Shown here piece after piece: positions 15,305 to 23,476 of a DNA stretch of 59,531 nt. The notes under the pieces were generated by a model. The model was not told where the DNA came from, did no database searches, and worked only from the letters and a program-made list of their open reading frames with translations. Source of the DNA: a virus. The translations under genes were made by a program, and so were the position numbers. How positions within the stretch are numbered: position 1 is the first letter of the stretch; every line of letters starts with the position of its first letter. The stretch spans positions 1 through 59,531 of the IMG/VR virus record IMGVR_UViG_3300021959_000043; one strand, given 5' to 3'.

Positions 15305-16858
15305 ATGTCAGACAAAATAGTAAAAAACCTTAGTTTTGGAAAACAAGCTAAGGAAGAGGTTTTTATTGGTATAGAAAAACTAGCAAAAGCTGTTAGCTCA
15401 ACTTTAGGAGCTGGTGGTAGTTGCGTTTTATTAGAAGACCAGTTTGGAAACCCAATGATAACAAAAGATGGAGTTACAGTCGCTGAAAGCGTAGTGTTAA
15501 GAAACCCAGTAGAAAACTTAGGTTGCAACTTATTAAAGCAAGCTGCAAAAAAAACTGTAAAAGAAGCGGGAGACGGCACTACCACAGCCACTGTTTTAGC
15601 CTACGCAATACTGCAAGAGGCTTATAAAGTACAAGAAAAAACAAACAATAGAGAGTTAAAAGAAGGTATAAACAAAGCTGTTGATGAGGTTATAGAGTAT
15701 TTATGTAAAATATCAAAACCCATAAAGAATAACATGGTTAATCAAATAGCTACTATATCTACTAATAATGATAAAAAACTAGGTAACTTAATAGGTGAAG
15801 CTTTTAAATCTGTAAATAATACAGGTGTAGTAATGATGGAGCAGTCAGACTCTGATAAAACAGAGTTAGAAACAATAGAAGGCTCTCAGTATTTTAAAGG
15901 ATTATTAAGCCCTCACTTTGTTACTAATAAAATTAAAAAAACAGCAGAACTAAACAACCCTTTAGTTTTGTTGATAGAAAATAACGTTGAAAACATAAGA
16001 CAAATACAAAGTGTCTTAGAATATGTTATAAAAAATAATAAACCATTATTAATTATAGCTGACTTAAGCCCCGAGGTTTTATCTGCTTTAGCAATGAATA
16101 AAACTAAAGGTAACATAAAAGTAAACGTTATATCAGCACCAGTTTTAGGTGTAAACAGAAAACAAATGTTTGATGATCTAGCGCTTCTAACTGGCGCTAC
16201 TTTAATAAACGAGGATTTAGGTGACGATATGGATTTAATTGAAATAGAACACTTAGGAGCATGTTTTAAATCAATAACTAGCGATCAAGATACTATACTT
16301 CAGTTTGAATCTCAGAATAACGAGTGCTTTGAAATAATTAAAGACATAAAGAAAAAGCTTTTAACATGTAAGATACCTGATCAAATAATAAGTTTAGAAA
16401 AAAGATTAGCAATGTTATCTTCAAAGATAGCTGTAGTAAAAGTAGGTGCTAATTCTGAAATAGAACTTAAAGAGAAGATGGATAGGGTTGAAGATGCTAT
16501 TTGTGCTACAAAAGCCGCTGTTAAAGAAGGTATTGTTCCTGGAGGTGGTATAGCTTTGTTAAATGCTTCTAACCATATAAATGCAGAAACTATTGCAGGT
16601 AAGGTTTTAGCTAAAGCTATTAAAGCTCCTTACGAAACAATACTAACAAACGCTGGACTAAAAATAAATTATCCAAAAAATGATTGTTTTGGTTTAGATG
16701 TGGTTACAGGAAATATGGTAAATATGACTAATCAAGGAATAATTGATCCCTTATTAGTTACTAAAAGCGCTTTAAAAAATGCGGCTTCTGTGGCAACAAC
16801 TATTTTATCTACAAATTGTGTAATCAATAATTTAAGAATAGATGAAAGCAATAGGTAG
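15305..16858 (+). CDS. groEL: Phage-encoded chaperonin GroEL (517 aa)
   Basis: ATP-driven protein-folding chamber, acting in the cytoplasm with GroES. Visible hallmarks are ITKDGVTVA with the ATPase Asp near residue 54, the nucleotide-binding GDGTTTATVLA at about 88-98, and VEDAICATKAAVKEGIVPGG with the second catalytic Asp near 397. The equatorial C-terminal block is DPLLVTKSALKNAASVA. The apical domain lies at about 185-370. Differences from bacterial GroEL are as follows. The usual T-L-G-P-K-G-R-N-V reads TLGAGGSCV. The flexible GGM tail is absent, giving 517 rather than about 545 residues. It overlaps groES by 17 bases and sits among late structural genes, so it probably folds capsid or fibre proteins. 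The leader consists of AATTTAATTC-like repeats. Confidence 0.93.
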   Translation: MSDKIVKNLSFGKQAKEEVFIGIEKLAKAVSSTLGAGGSCVLLEDQFGNPMITKDGVTVAESVVLRNPVENLGCNLLKQAAKKTVKEAGDGTTTATVLAYAILQEAYKVQEKTNNRELKEGINKAVDEVIEYLCKISKPIKNNMVNQIATISTNNDKKLGNLIGEAFKSVNNTGVVMMEQSDSDKTELETIEGSQYFKGLLSPHFVTNKIKKTAELNNPLVLLIENNVENIRQIQSVLEYVIKNNKPLLIIADLSPEVLSALAMNKTKGNIKVNVISAPVLGVNRKQMFDDLALLTGATLINEDLGDDMDLIEIEHLGACFKSITSDQDTILQFESQNNECFEIIKDIKKKLLTCKIPDQIISLEKRLAMLSSKIAVVKVGANSEIELKEKMDRVEDAICATKAAVKEGIVPGGGIALLNASNHINAETIAGKVLAKAIKAPYETILTNAGLKINYPKNDCFGLDVVTGNMVNMTNQGIIDPLLVTKSALKNAASVATTILSTNCVINNLRIDESNR

Positions 16859-17102
16859 AAATTTAATTATAGATATAAAAAAAGAAGGTACAACAACCAC
16901 AAAAGGTGGTTTACTTCTTTCAGAAAATCAAAAAGAAGATTTAAGATACAGAGAAGCTAAAGTAATTAGTGTAGGCTTGGATGTAGAGGGAGTTAAAGAA
17001 AAAGATGAAATATTTTTTGATAGGCACGCTGGTCATAAAATAGAATTTAATAAAAAAATATACCACATAATAAAATCACAAGATGTGGTCGTTGTTAAAT
17101 GA
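16842..17102 (+). CDS. groES: Phage-encoded co-chaperonin GroES (86 aa)
   Basis: The lid of the GroEL chamber. The N-terminal strand KAIGRNLIIDIKKEG, the mobile loop TTTTKGGLLLSENQ (cf. GGIVL in bacterial GroES), the REAKVISVG strand and the C-terminal IIKSQDVVVV strand follow the GroES order. Length is slightly below the usual 95. The start lies within the end of groEL (17-base overlap), giving the order groEL-groES. Bacterial operons are groES-groEL. It ends in an ATGA overlap with the winged-helix gene. Confidence 0.9.
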   Translation: MKAIGRNLIIDIKKEGTTTTKGGLLLSENQKEDLRYREAKVISVGLDVEGVKEKDEIFFDRHAGHKIEFNKKIYHIIKSQDVVVVK

Positions 17103-17545
17103 GAAAGCTAGATGCAGATGATTTGAAAGAATTAAACCTGCTAAAACATTACCGTATAATACGCAAATGGGCTTGTAAAAACAACGGCTTAACAGATGCT
17201 GAGCTTGAGTTATTGATATATTTAGATTCTATAGAGTACTTTACTAAAAAAGATTTTATAAAAGGTACTTATTCATACAGTTGGAATAATAGAAGATGGA
17301 ATAAGCTTAAAAACAAAGATTGGATTGTTGTTTGGAGAAATAGAAATAGAACAACTCAAAAATATAATATATATAAAGTATCTTTTAAATTTAAGCAACT
17401 TATTAATAAAATATACAAAATAATGTTAGGTGAAGAAGATATACCTACTAGCATTAGAAGAAATAACATTATAAAATGCAAAAGTTATACTGATAAAGTA
17501 CTTACAAAAGCTATTTATAATGTTAATAAAGATAAAAATAGATAA
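17099..17545 (+). CDS. Winged-helix (MarR-like) DNA-binding protein (148 aa)
   Basis: Residues about 15-90 have the MarR-type pattern: a helix (HYRIIRKWACKNNGLTDAELELLIYLDS), a second helix, then a wing WIVVWRNRNRTTQKYNIYKVS. The C-terminal third is basic and helical. Proteins like this occur beside structural genes in flavophages and crAss-like phages, where they may regulate late transcription or sit in the virion. Translation is coupled to groES by ATGA. No sensing residues can be assigned. Confidence 0.6.
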   Translation: MRKLDADDLKELNLLKHYRIIRKWACKNNGLTDAELELLIYLDSIEYFTKKDFIKGTYSYSWNNRRWNKLKNKDWIVVWRNRNRTTQKYNIYKVSFKFKQLINKIYKIMLGEEDIPTSIRRNNIIKCKSYTDKVLTKAIYNVNKDKNR

Positions 17546-17546
17546 A

Positions 17547-18563
17547 ATGGGCTTTAGATCAAATAGATTATATTCTCACGGAACTCAATTAGCAAATCAA
17601 GTTGAAGAAAAAAAAATAGCAGATCAAGCTAGAATTGATTCAATGAAATCCGTTCCTGGTTCTGTTTATTATGACCCAACTTTTCAACAAAAAAGCGTTG
17701 ATAAATATGGTGCTGATATAAGTAATAACCAAAACGTATATGATCCTCTTGGAACATCTAAGCCGTCTTTACATTCTGGCCAACTAACAATGCAACAGTT
17801 TATGGATCAAAAACAATCACAATATATGAAATCACAGCAAGAATTAAACCAATTTGGACCAGCAGGTGCACCTAATATAATACCTAGCCAATCAAATGTA
17901 CCTAGCACTTTCAGTCAAAGCGCAGTATCTAATGCTAATGCTATGTATGGAAATAACATGGAAAGAAATGCTGCTGTAAATAATGGTATAGTACCTTCTT
18001 ACATTCAAGAACAAGCAAACTCACCTATAGCTTTTACAAATCCTCCTGGATCTGCGTATAGCGCTTTAGATACTTTAAAAAATTCTATGAAAAGCTTAGG
18101 AGACATTGCTTCTAGTGGAGGTAAAACAAACTACAACAGAGATACTAAAGGTGTTTATAACTCTATGCCTGGATTAGCACCATTACCAACAGATTCAACA
18201 GGTTCTAATTTAACTGGTTCTTATTCGAACCCATCTAGCAGTTCTAAAACACCATCTGTTACTATAAACAATACTCCAAATAGTGAAAACAAATATGATT
18301 TTTTAGAAAATCCGTCAACTCAAACTAAGATAGAGGTTACAAACCCACATATGAATTCATATACTGGTGCTTGGAAAAAAGACAACAAAACTTACGAAGC
18401 TAGAATACAAGAAGCAAAAGACGCTGGTAAAGTAAACAAAGCAGCTAGAATACAAAAAAAATATGACGATTTTACAAATAGAGGTGGTGATAGTAAAGTA
18501 AGACACGCTTTAGGTAAAATAGCAGGTGCTTTTAAATCAAAAAAAAATAAAAAAACAACATAA
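17547..18563 (+). CDS. Low-complexity Ser/Asn/Gln-rich probable virion protein (338 aa)
   Basis: Starts MGFRSNRLYSHG; an upstream in-frame ATG at 17520 would overlap the winged-helix gene, so 17547 is preferred. Residues 1-250 are S/N/Q/P-rich and probably disordered. The last 80 are a charged helix with a Lys-rich end (AFKSKKNKKTT). No domain recognised. The composition suits an internal or flexible surface virion protein. Confidence 0.55.
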   Translation: MGFRSNRLYSHGTQLANQVEEKKIADQARIDSMKSVPGSVYYDPTFQQKSVDKYGADISNNQNVYDPLGTSKPSLHSGQLTMQQFMDQKQSQYMKSQQELNQFGPAGAPNIIPSQSNVPSTFSQSAVSNANAMYGNNMERNAAVNNGIVPSYIQEQANSPIAFTNPPGSAYSALDTLKNSMKSLGDIASSGGKTNYNRDTKGVYNSMPGLAPLPTDSTGSNLTGSYSNPSSSSKTPSVTINNTPNSENKYDFLENPSTQTKIEVTNPHMNSYTGAWKKDNKTYEARIQEAKDAGKVNKAARIQKKYDDFTNRGGDSKVRHALGKIAGAFKSKKNKKTT

Positions 18564-18574
18564 AAACATAAATT

Positions 18575-18796
18575 ATGCATCATTCAAAATATGATCCAGC
18601 AATGGAAAAATTAAAACCAGGAACTAAAGTTGGTATAGTTGGAGAATCTCACGTTTGGGATGGTCCTTTAGATCAAACAGGAAGATCTCATGGAGAAGGT
18701 TCAAGTTCAGGCATAAGCGGTATGCAAATACTAAAAGCTCCTTGTCGTACATGTGAATCTAGTATACCAATTACTAAACGCGCTAAATTAGGATAA
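18575..18796 (+). CDS. Hypothetical small protein with CxxC (73 aa)
   Basis: Starts MHHSKYDPAMEKLKPGTKVG, has a Gly/Ser-rich middle, and ends CRTCESSIPITKRAKLG with a CxxC pair. Like its neighbours it has a His/Ser/Lys-rich N-terminus. It lies 11 bases after the previous gene and 1 base before the next. Function unknown; probably a minor virion or assembly component by context. Confidence 0.5.
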   Translation: MHHSKYDPAMEKLKPGTKVGIVGESHVWDGPLDQTGRSHGEGSSSGISGMQILKAPCRTCESSIPITKRAKLG

Positions 18797-18797
18797 T

Positions 18798-19229
18798 ATG
18801 TTTATAGGTAAAATTCAACACTCGGCTAAAACAAGTCCTTTGCAAAAAAAAGGGCCTTGTTGGAAAAACTACGAAATGGTAGGTATGAAAACAAAAGGAG
18901 GTAAAAAAGTTCCTAATTGTGTTCCTGTAAAAATGGAAGGTGACGTTTTAGACGGTCCATTAAAAAAAAAACGTGCAAAAAAGGAAATAAGAAAAACTAC
19001 TAAGGGTAAAGGAAGAAACTTTAGAACAAAGGAGGAAGGCGCTGGCATGACCAGTAAAGGCGTTAAAGAATATAGAAGAAAAAACCCAGGTAGTAAATTA
19101 AAGACAGCAGTTACAGGTGACGTAAAACCAGGTAGCAAAGCTGCTAAAAGAAGAAAATCATTTTGTGCTAGGTCCAAAGGTTGGACTGGCGAAAGAGGTA
19201 AAGCGGCGCGTAAGCGTTGGAAATGCTAA
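18798..19229 (+). CDS. Basic protein with DUF6321-like C-terminus and SPLQ motif (143 aa)
   Basis: Two parts. The N-terminal segment has TSPLQKKGPCWKNYEMVGMK, then GGKKVPNCVPVK. The C-terminal half runs GAGMTSKGVKEYRRKNPGSK, then LKTAVTGDVKPGSKAAKRRK and SFCARSKGW. That C-terminal pattern (G-x-T/S-x-K-G...N-P-G-S-x-L-K...A-K-R-R-K-S-F-C-A-R) is one I know as a small phage/virus domain of unknown function, often found in basic virion proteins. Overall charge is very positive, suited to DNA binding. Conserved cysteines at about 24, 41, 124 and 143 could coordinate a metal. Confidence 0.65.
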   Translation: MFIGKIQHSAKTSPLQKKGPCWKNYEMVGMKTKGGKKVPNCVPVKMEGDVLDGPLKKKRAKKEIRKTTKGKGRNFRTKEEGAGMTSKGVKEYRRKNPGSKLKTAVTGDVKPGSKAAKRRKSFCARSKGWTGERGKAARKRWKC

Positions 19230-19242
19230 AAAAAATATAACA

Positions 19243-19539
19243 ATGCCATCACCAATTAAAAATCATCACGATAAAAAAAACGTATTGCAAGACGACGGTT
19301 CTTCAATACAAGTGTCTAGCTCTGATCTTAAAAGTAAAGGAGTAGACGCTATTAAAAGCCAAATGTTAAAAGACAATCCTCCTGGTAGTGAGGGAAGAAG
19401 AGATGTTTACAATAAGTTAGACTGGAAGTATGACAATACTGTGCCAAAAACTTTTAGTGAAAAAGTAAGTCTTTTTGCAAAAACAGCTAAACATATGATT
19501 GGTAAAAAAGCAACAAACATATTAGATAAACTTAAATAA
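19243..19539 (+). CDS. Small protein starting with SPIK motif (98 aa)
   Basis: Starts MPSPIKNHHDKKNVLQDDG; the frame is open upstream to 19165, but that part lies inside the preceding gene, and 19243 follows an A-rich leader. The rest is polar with a C-terminal amphipathic helix (SLFAKTAKHMIGKKATNIL). The Met-x-Ser-Pro-Ile-Lys N-terminus recurs in the gene at 20422 and, as SPLK, in others nearby. Function unknown. Confidence 0.55.
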   Translation: MPSPIKNHHDKKNVLQDDGSSIQVSSSDLKSKGVDAIKSQMLKDNPPGSEGRRDVYNKLDWKYDNTVPKTFSEKVSLFAKTAKHMIGKKATNILDKLK

Positions 19540-19547
19540 ATAAAAAA

Positions 19548-20006
19548 ATGGGACAATACTCAGGAAATCACCCAAGATACTCGGGACAAAAATATGACGC
19601 TAAAGAAGCTTATAATAAAGACTTAACAGATAAGGCTAGATTACATTATCTAGAAAACAGTGAGCACGATAAGCATGCCCCTAAGATGTGTGGCAGCGAT
19701 CACGCACCTAAGATGTACGGAGAACCAGCAGCTAAATTTAATTCTGGTCTTAGAGAAGCTTCTGACTTAGGAAAGTTAGATAATAATCCTAAATTCAAAG
19801 CAGCTGTTGATGCAGCTCCTAAAATGTCTGGCGACATGGGTCACAACGTTTTAGCGGAAGACATGACATCTAATTCACAATCAATAGTAGGTGGAGATGC
19901 TGGATACGCAGGAGACGGAGCACCAGCAGCTATGATGAAAGCTTTAGGTAAACCAGCTATGTTGATGAAAAAAGGTATTTCATCAATGTGCGGTATGAAA
20001 AAATAA
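19548..20006 (+). CDS. Probable virion protein with three APKM motifs (152 aa)
   Basis: His/Met/Gly-rich. HAPKMCG, HAPKMYG and AAPKMSG occur near residues 43, 51 and 89. A second half, rich in Ala/Gly/Met, ends SSMCGMKK. The repeated A-P-K-M motif resembles the S-P-(L/I)-K-M motif of neighbouring proteins. No enzyme signature. It lies just upstream of the special leader of the 94-aa gene. Confidence 0.5.
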   Translation: MGQYSGNHPRYSGQKYDAKEAYNKDLTDKARLHYLENSEHDKHAPKMCGSDHAPKMYGEPAAKFNSGLREASDLGKLDNNPKFKAAVDAAPKMSGDMGHNVLAEDMTSNSQSIVGGDAGYAGDGAPAAMMKALGKPAMLMKKGISSMCGMKK

Positions 20007-20034
20007 AACAGTAGGGAACTGTAAAACCCAAGTC

Positions 20035-20070
20035 AAACACAAACACAAACACAAACACAAACACAAACAC
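20035..20070 (+). repeat. (AAACAC)6 tandem repeat forming a gene leader
   Basis: Six perfect copies of AAACAC end 1 base before the ATG at 20072. The repeat has no G or T, so the RNA leader is unstructured. It takes the place of a ribosome-binding site for the 94-aa protein gene. Copy number is open to slippage. A short CAGT/ACTG hairpin precedes it near 20009-20021. Confidence 0.85.
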
Positions 20071-20071
20071 A

Positions 20072-20356
20072 ATGGCAAAATTTATCGAAATCCCAGTAAC
20101 AAGCTCAACTGCTTACGAAGCTGGAAAAAAATTAATCAACGTAGAAGATGTATCACTAGGAGTATGTAGTGCTGCTAACACTGTTAAACTATTTTTAGGA
20201 ACAGGAGGAAAGCATATTGCACTTACAACATCTGCTGGTAAAGGTCTTGATGTATTAAACGCTTGTAACGCGGCTATGACAGCTAACCCAGGGGGTATCA
20301 AAGCTAAAGTACAATTACCAACTGGAGTAGCAATTTCAGCAGTAGCAGTAGCTTAA
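20072..20356 (+). CDS. Probable abundant virion protein (94 aa)
   Basis: A small neutral beta-rich protein: MAKFIEIPVTSS, LINVEDVSLGVCSAANTVKL, then an Ala/Gly-rich C-terminus ending VAISAVAVA. No family recognised. It stands as its own unit, with an unstructured (AAACAC)6 leader in front and a strong intrinsic terminator behind. That arrangement, codon use and small size suggest a highly made capsid decoration or head-fibre protein. This is inference. Confidence 0.6.
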   Translation: MAKFIEIPVTSSTAYEAGKKLINVEDVSLGVCSAANTVKLFLGTGGKHIALTTSAGKGLDVLNACNAAMTANPGGIKAKVQLPTGVAISAVAVA

Positions 20357-20375
20357 TTTAAAAAAAAACAAATAT

Positions 20376-20407
20376 CCCCGTAGCTAAATAGTTGCGGGGT
20401 TTATTTT
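20376..20407 (+). terminator. Intrinsic terminator after the 94-aa gene
   Basis: CCCCGTAGC (20376-20384) pairs with GTTGCGGGG (20391-20399) around a TAAATA loop, followed by TTTATTTT. It lies 20 bases after the stop codon. Confidence 0.85.
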
Positions 20408-20421
20408 AAAAAAATCAATAT

Positions 20422-20889
20422 ATGAGTTCACCTATAAAACACTGTTGGAGCTCTATGATGCATAATCCTGAATGGGGTAAAATGCGTGGTAGAAGTGGTT
20501 CTGGAACCGGTAATGACGCTGCTTTTAAAGCCGCTAAGGAAAAAAGAACATCTCCATTAAAAATGGGTTTTAAGATGAAAGGATCTCCATATAATGAAGA
20601 ATCAGGCAATACACCTATATTACACGTTGATATGGATGAAGGCACATTAGGTATGGCTACTAATAATGGTAGCATACTTGTAAATAAAGACATTAAAGAT
20701 CCAAAACAACAACAAGAAGTTGTAGACCATGAAATGGTACACATTAAGCAGATAAAAGACGGTAGGCTAAGCTACGATGAAGATAACGTTTATTGGGAAG
20801 GAAAAAAGTTTTCAAGAGACGATATGAATGAAGGTGCTAAAAACTTACCATGGGAAAAAGAGGCTTATAGTCAAACTAAAGACGCGTAG
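20422..20889 (+). CDS. HEMVH zincin-like protein with SPIK/SPLK motifs (155 aa)
   Basis: Two parts. Residues 1-55 carry MSSPIKHCW and TSPLKMGFKMKGSPY. Residues 60-155 form a small metallopeptidase-like domain: a strand GSILVNKDI, the helix EVVDHEMVHIKQI with an HExxH zinc motif near residue 103, and a downstream NLPWEKEAY whose Glu could be the third ligand. Small domains of this shape (DUF4157-like) occur in phage virion-associated and toxin proteins. It may process virion or host proteins. Activity is not proven. Confidence 0.6.
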   Translation: MSSPIKHCWSSMMHNPEWGKMRGRSGSGTGNDAAFKAAKEKRTSPLKMGFKMKGSPYNEESGNTPILHVDMDEGTLGMATNNGSILVNKDIKDPKQQQEVVDHEMVHIKQIKDGRLSYDEDNVYWEGKKFSRDDMNEGAKNLPWEKEAYSQTKDA

Positions 20890-20891
20890 AT

Positions 20892-22970
20892 ATGGCATTT
20901 AAGAAAAATTATTTTAAAGGATTACAAAGTGGTGTTAATCACAGTCCACTTAAAATGCATGACGGTAAACCTCATAGTAAAAAAGATTTTAAAGGTTTAC
21001 TAGCACATAAGCTTGCTAGTAAAGAACCTGTAGTCAACGAAAGACTACAAAACCAAAATACTTCAGATAATCTAACTGTAGAAAAATTTAGAAAAAATAA
21101 CAATATATCTTCAGAAAATTTAAAAAATAACGCGGCCGTAATAAAAGAGCGAAAGGTAAGAAAAATACAGGAAAATCAAAACAAAAACAGAGCAAGTATT
21201 AGCCAAGGAGCTGTAACAGAACAAGAAAAAGAACAAGCAGCAATAGAAAGTAAAAGAGGCGAAGAAATAAACAACGCATCATTAAGCTTACTAGAAAGAC
21301 CTCTAGCTTACTTAAATGATCCCTCTGCTGTTTTAGGTGATATGGGTATTAATTCTTTTTTAGGTTTTAATACTGGAAACACAACACAGTTAGCTAAAGA
21401 TATAGAAACAATGAGGCAAGATCCTAACTTGTCTTATTTTGATAAACTAAAAGCTAAAACTAAAATGGGTGTTGATATGGTTCCAGCAGCAACTGTTAAT
21501 ACTGCGTTAGGTATGATAGGTGCTGGAGGTGTAGGTACTGGAGCTAAAGGAGCAGCTAGTTATATGGGAAATATTTTAAACAATGCTCTTAATCCTTTAG
21601 CTGGTCTAGGTAAACCTACGGGGCAAGTTTTTAATAATATTGTTAAAAACGTTGATAACAAAGCTGCTAATGCGGTTACAAAATTTGGCAAAGAAAACGC
21701 AAGTACTTGGAATAAAATAACTGGAAGGTTTAAGCCTAAAGTTAAGGAAGATATGTATAATACACTTTCTGGTTTGGCCGAAGGAGCAGACATGAGCACT
21801 GCTCAAAGAGAAGCTTTAATTGAAAGAATTAATTCACCAGAAGGTAGGAAAAGATTATTTGATCAAGAACTCAGTTATTTAGAAAGTCAACTTGAATCTA
21901 CAGGAGAATTAATTAAAAATCCTAAATCACATTATCATCCTTGGATAAGAAATCAAGATCCTTTAAATCCAAACTTAAGTATTACTGAAAACTCATTAGG
22001 AGGTGTTTTGCAAAATCAAAAAAACTTATTCAGCGATGACTTAAGTACTCAAGCAATGAAAAACGTTGATTTTAGAATAAAAGAATTATCTAAACCTAAC
22101 ATAAATGAGTTAGCAAAAGATGCAATAGAAGGTGGTAAGTTAAATTATAGCAAAGGATCAGATTTATTATATAGTGACAAACTTCCAGAAAATTTTTTAA
22201 ATAATAATGCAACTTTTGGTGGTCAAATAGATGGTAGTACAGCAAGTCAGATGACTAACCCTATAGGTGAAGCTATTTATGGACCTCAACAAAGTTCACA
22301 ATTAAACGACGGGGTTTTTGTATTAGGAGGTAAAGGAACTAAAAACAAACAAACGTGGGCACATGAAATACAACATGGTGGTCAAGCAGGTCGTGTAACG
22401 CCTCTTGATGATGAACTTCGTGCTATAATTAAACCAAATAAAGCTATAAAAAAATACGAACAAACTGTTCAAGACCTTATAGAAGCTAGAGATGTTCACG
22501 CTATGGGAAGCGAAAAGGGATATTCTATGCAAGGGTATCGCAAAGGTCAACAAGCCTTAGATGATTATATAGAAGTTTCTGATAAATTTATAGGAGATCA
22601 GTTGTTTGATTATAATTATTTTCAAACTGGTTCTGCAGGAAAAGAACCATTAGCTTTTGCAGGTGAATTAAGGCAAAGTCTAATAGATGGTGGTTTTTTG
22701 AAACATGAATATGATAACATAACGCCAAATGTTTTATTAAAAGCAAAAAAACATTTTAAATCAAACCCAGTTATTAGCAAAGCTACTATTGCCCCTGGCT
22801 CAACTGCAAATGTTAGTGCTCATAGAATTTTTGATTTTATGGATGACTCGATGGAAAACATGAAAAAATTATCAAGCTCACTAAACAAATTACCATTATC
22901 TGTGGCTCCAATAATAGGTGCCAGCGCTATGCTTTCGCAAAATAAAGAACAAGAACAAGAACAACAGTAA
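20892..22970 (+). CDS. Large virion-associated protein with HEIQH motif (692 aa)
   Basis: The N-terminus has HSPLKMHDGKPHSKKDFKGL. Residues about 45-130 are charged and helical, 185-240 are Ala/Gly-rich and may insert in a membrane, and 270-470 are helical. Near residue 490 sits KQTWAHEIQHGGQAGRV, an HExxH zinc motif within a domain resembling the peptidase-like modules of phage large polyvalent proteins. The C-terminus ends in a Gln/Glu run. It probably travels in the virion and is injected, or acts on assembly proteins. It follows the other HExxH gene by 2 bases. Confidence 0.55.
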   Translation: MAFKKNYFKGLQSGVNHSPLKMHDGKPHSKKDFKGLLAHKLASKEPVVNERLQNQNTSDNLTVEKFRKNNNISSENLKNNAAVIKERKVRKIQENQNKNRASISQGAVTEQEKEQAAIESKRGEEINNASLSLLERPLAYLNDPSAVLGDMGINSFLGFNTGNTTQLAKDIETMRQDPNLSYFDKLKAKTKMGVDMVPAATVNTALGMIGAGGVGTGAKGAASYMGNILNNALNPLAGLGKPTGQVFNNIVKNVDNKAANAVTKFGKENASTWNKITGRFKPKVKEDMYNTLSGLAEGADMSTAQREALIERINSPEGRKRLFDQELSYLESQLESTGELIKNPKSHYHPWIRNQDPLNPNLSITENSLGGVLQNQKNLFSDDLSTQAMKNVDFRIKELSKPNINELAKDAIEGGKLNYSKGSDLLYSDKLPENFLNNNATFGGQIDGSTASQMTNPIGEAIYGPQQSSQLNDGVFVLGGKGTKNKQTWAHEIQHGGQAGRVTPLDDELRAIIKPNKAIKKYEQTVQDLIEARDVHAMGSEKGYSMQGYRKGQQALDDYIEVSDKFIGDQLFDYNYFQTGSAGKEPLAFAGELRQSLIDGGFLKHEYDNITPNVLLKAKKHFKSNPVISKATIAPGSTANVSAHRIFDFMDDSMENMKKLSSSLNKLPLSVAPIIGASAMLSQNKEQEQEQQ

Positions 22971-23048
22971 TGTAATAAACTTAACTAATATGTAATTATT
23001 TACATAGAGATTATATATTGAATCTTTATAATAATTAAATCAAATATT

Positions 23049-23474
23049 ATGTTAAAAAACTTAAGTGCAACAAACATGCTTTATGGAATTGGAGCTGCAA
23101 TCGTTATTTTAGGAGCTTTGTTTAAAATTCAACACTGGCAAGGTGGTTCTTTATTATTAACCATAGGTATGATAACAGAAGCTATTGTTTTTACTTATTC
23201 TGCTTTTGAAAAAAAAGAAGATAAAATAATTAGTAGTGATCCATATGATCCTACTGTTATTATAAGTGCTCAAAAAGAATATGTTAAACAAATTAAAGAC
23301 GCTGTTAAAAATGTTTCTTTAATGAATGAAGTTCATGAAAATCAACTTAAACTCGCTAAGAGTTCAACCGGTGCTTATAAAACAATTAATACAGAAGCTA
23401 ATTCTTTAGCTCAACATACTTATTTTATGAGTAAAACTTATTATTCAATATTAAAAGCAATGAAAAGCAAATAA
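23049..23474 (+). CDS. GldL-like gliding/type 9 secretion motor protein (141 aa)
   Basis: Two transmembrane helices at residues about 10-28 and 34-53 match the N-terminus of GldL, the proton-driven motor subunit of Bacteroidota gliding and type 9 secretion. The match runs LYGIGAAIVILGALFKIQHW and then LLLTIGMITEAIVFTYSAFE. Compared with Flavobacterium johnsoniae GldL as I remember it, Tyr12, Lys26, His29, Glu44 and Glu54 correspond to Tyr13, Lys27, His30, Glu49 and Glu59, the intramembrane residues tied to motor function. The last 70 residues (AQKEYVKQIKDAVKNVSLMN...SKTYYSILKAM) fit the GldL C-terminal helix. The middle linker of about 70 residues is missing (141 vs about 215). No gldM is present. 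It lies 3 bases before the holin gene. Effect on the host motor is inferred. Confidence 0.85.
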   Translation: MLKNLSATNMLYGIGAAIVILGALFKIQHWQGGSLLLTIGMITEAIVFTYSAFEKKEDKIISSDPYDPTVIISAQKEYVKQIKDAVKNVSLMNEVHENQLKLAKSSTGAYKTINTEANSLAQHTYFMSKTYYSILKAMKSK

Positions 23475-23476
23475 CT

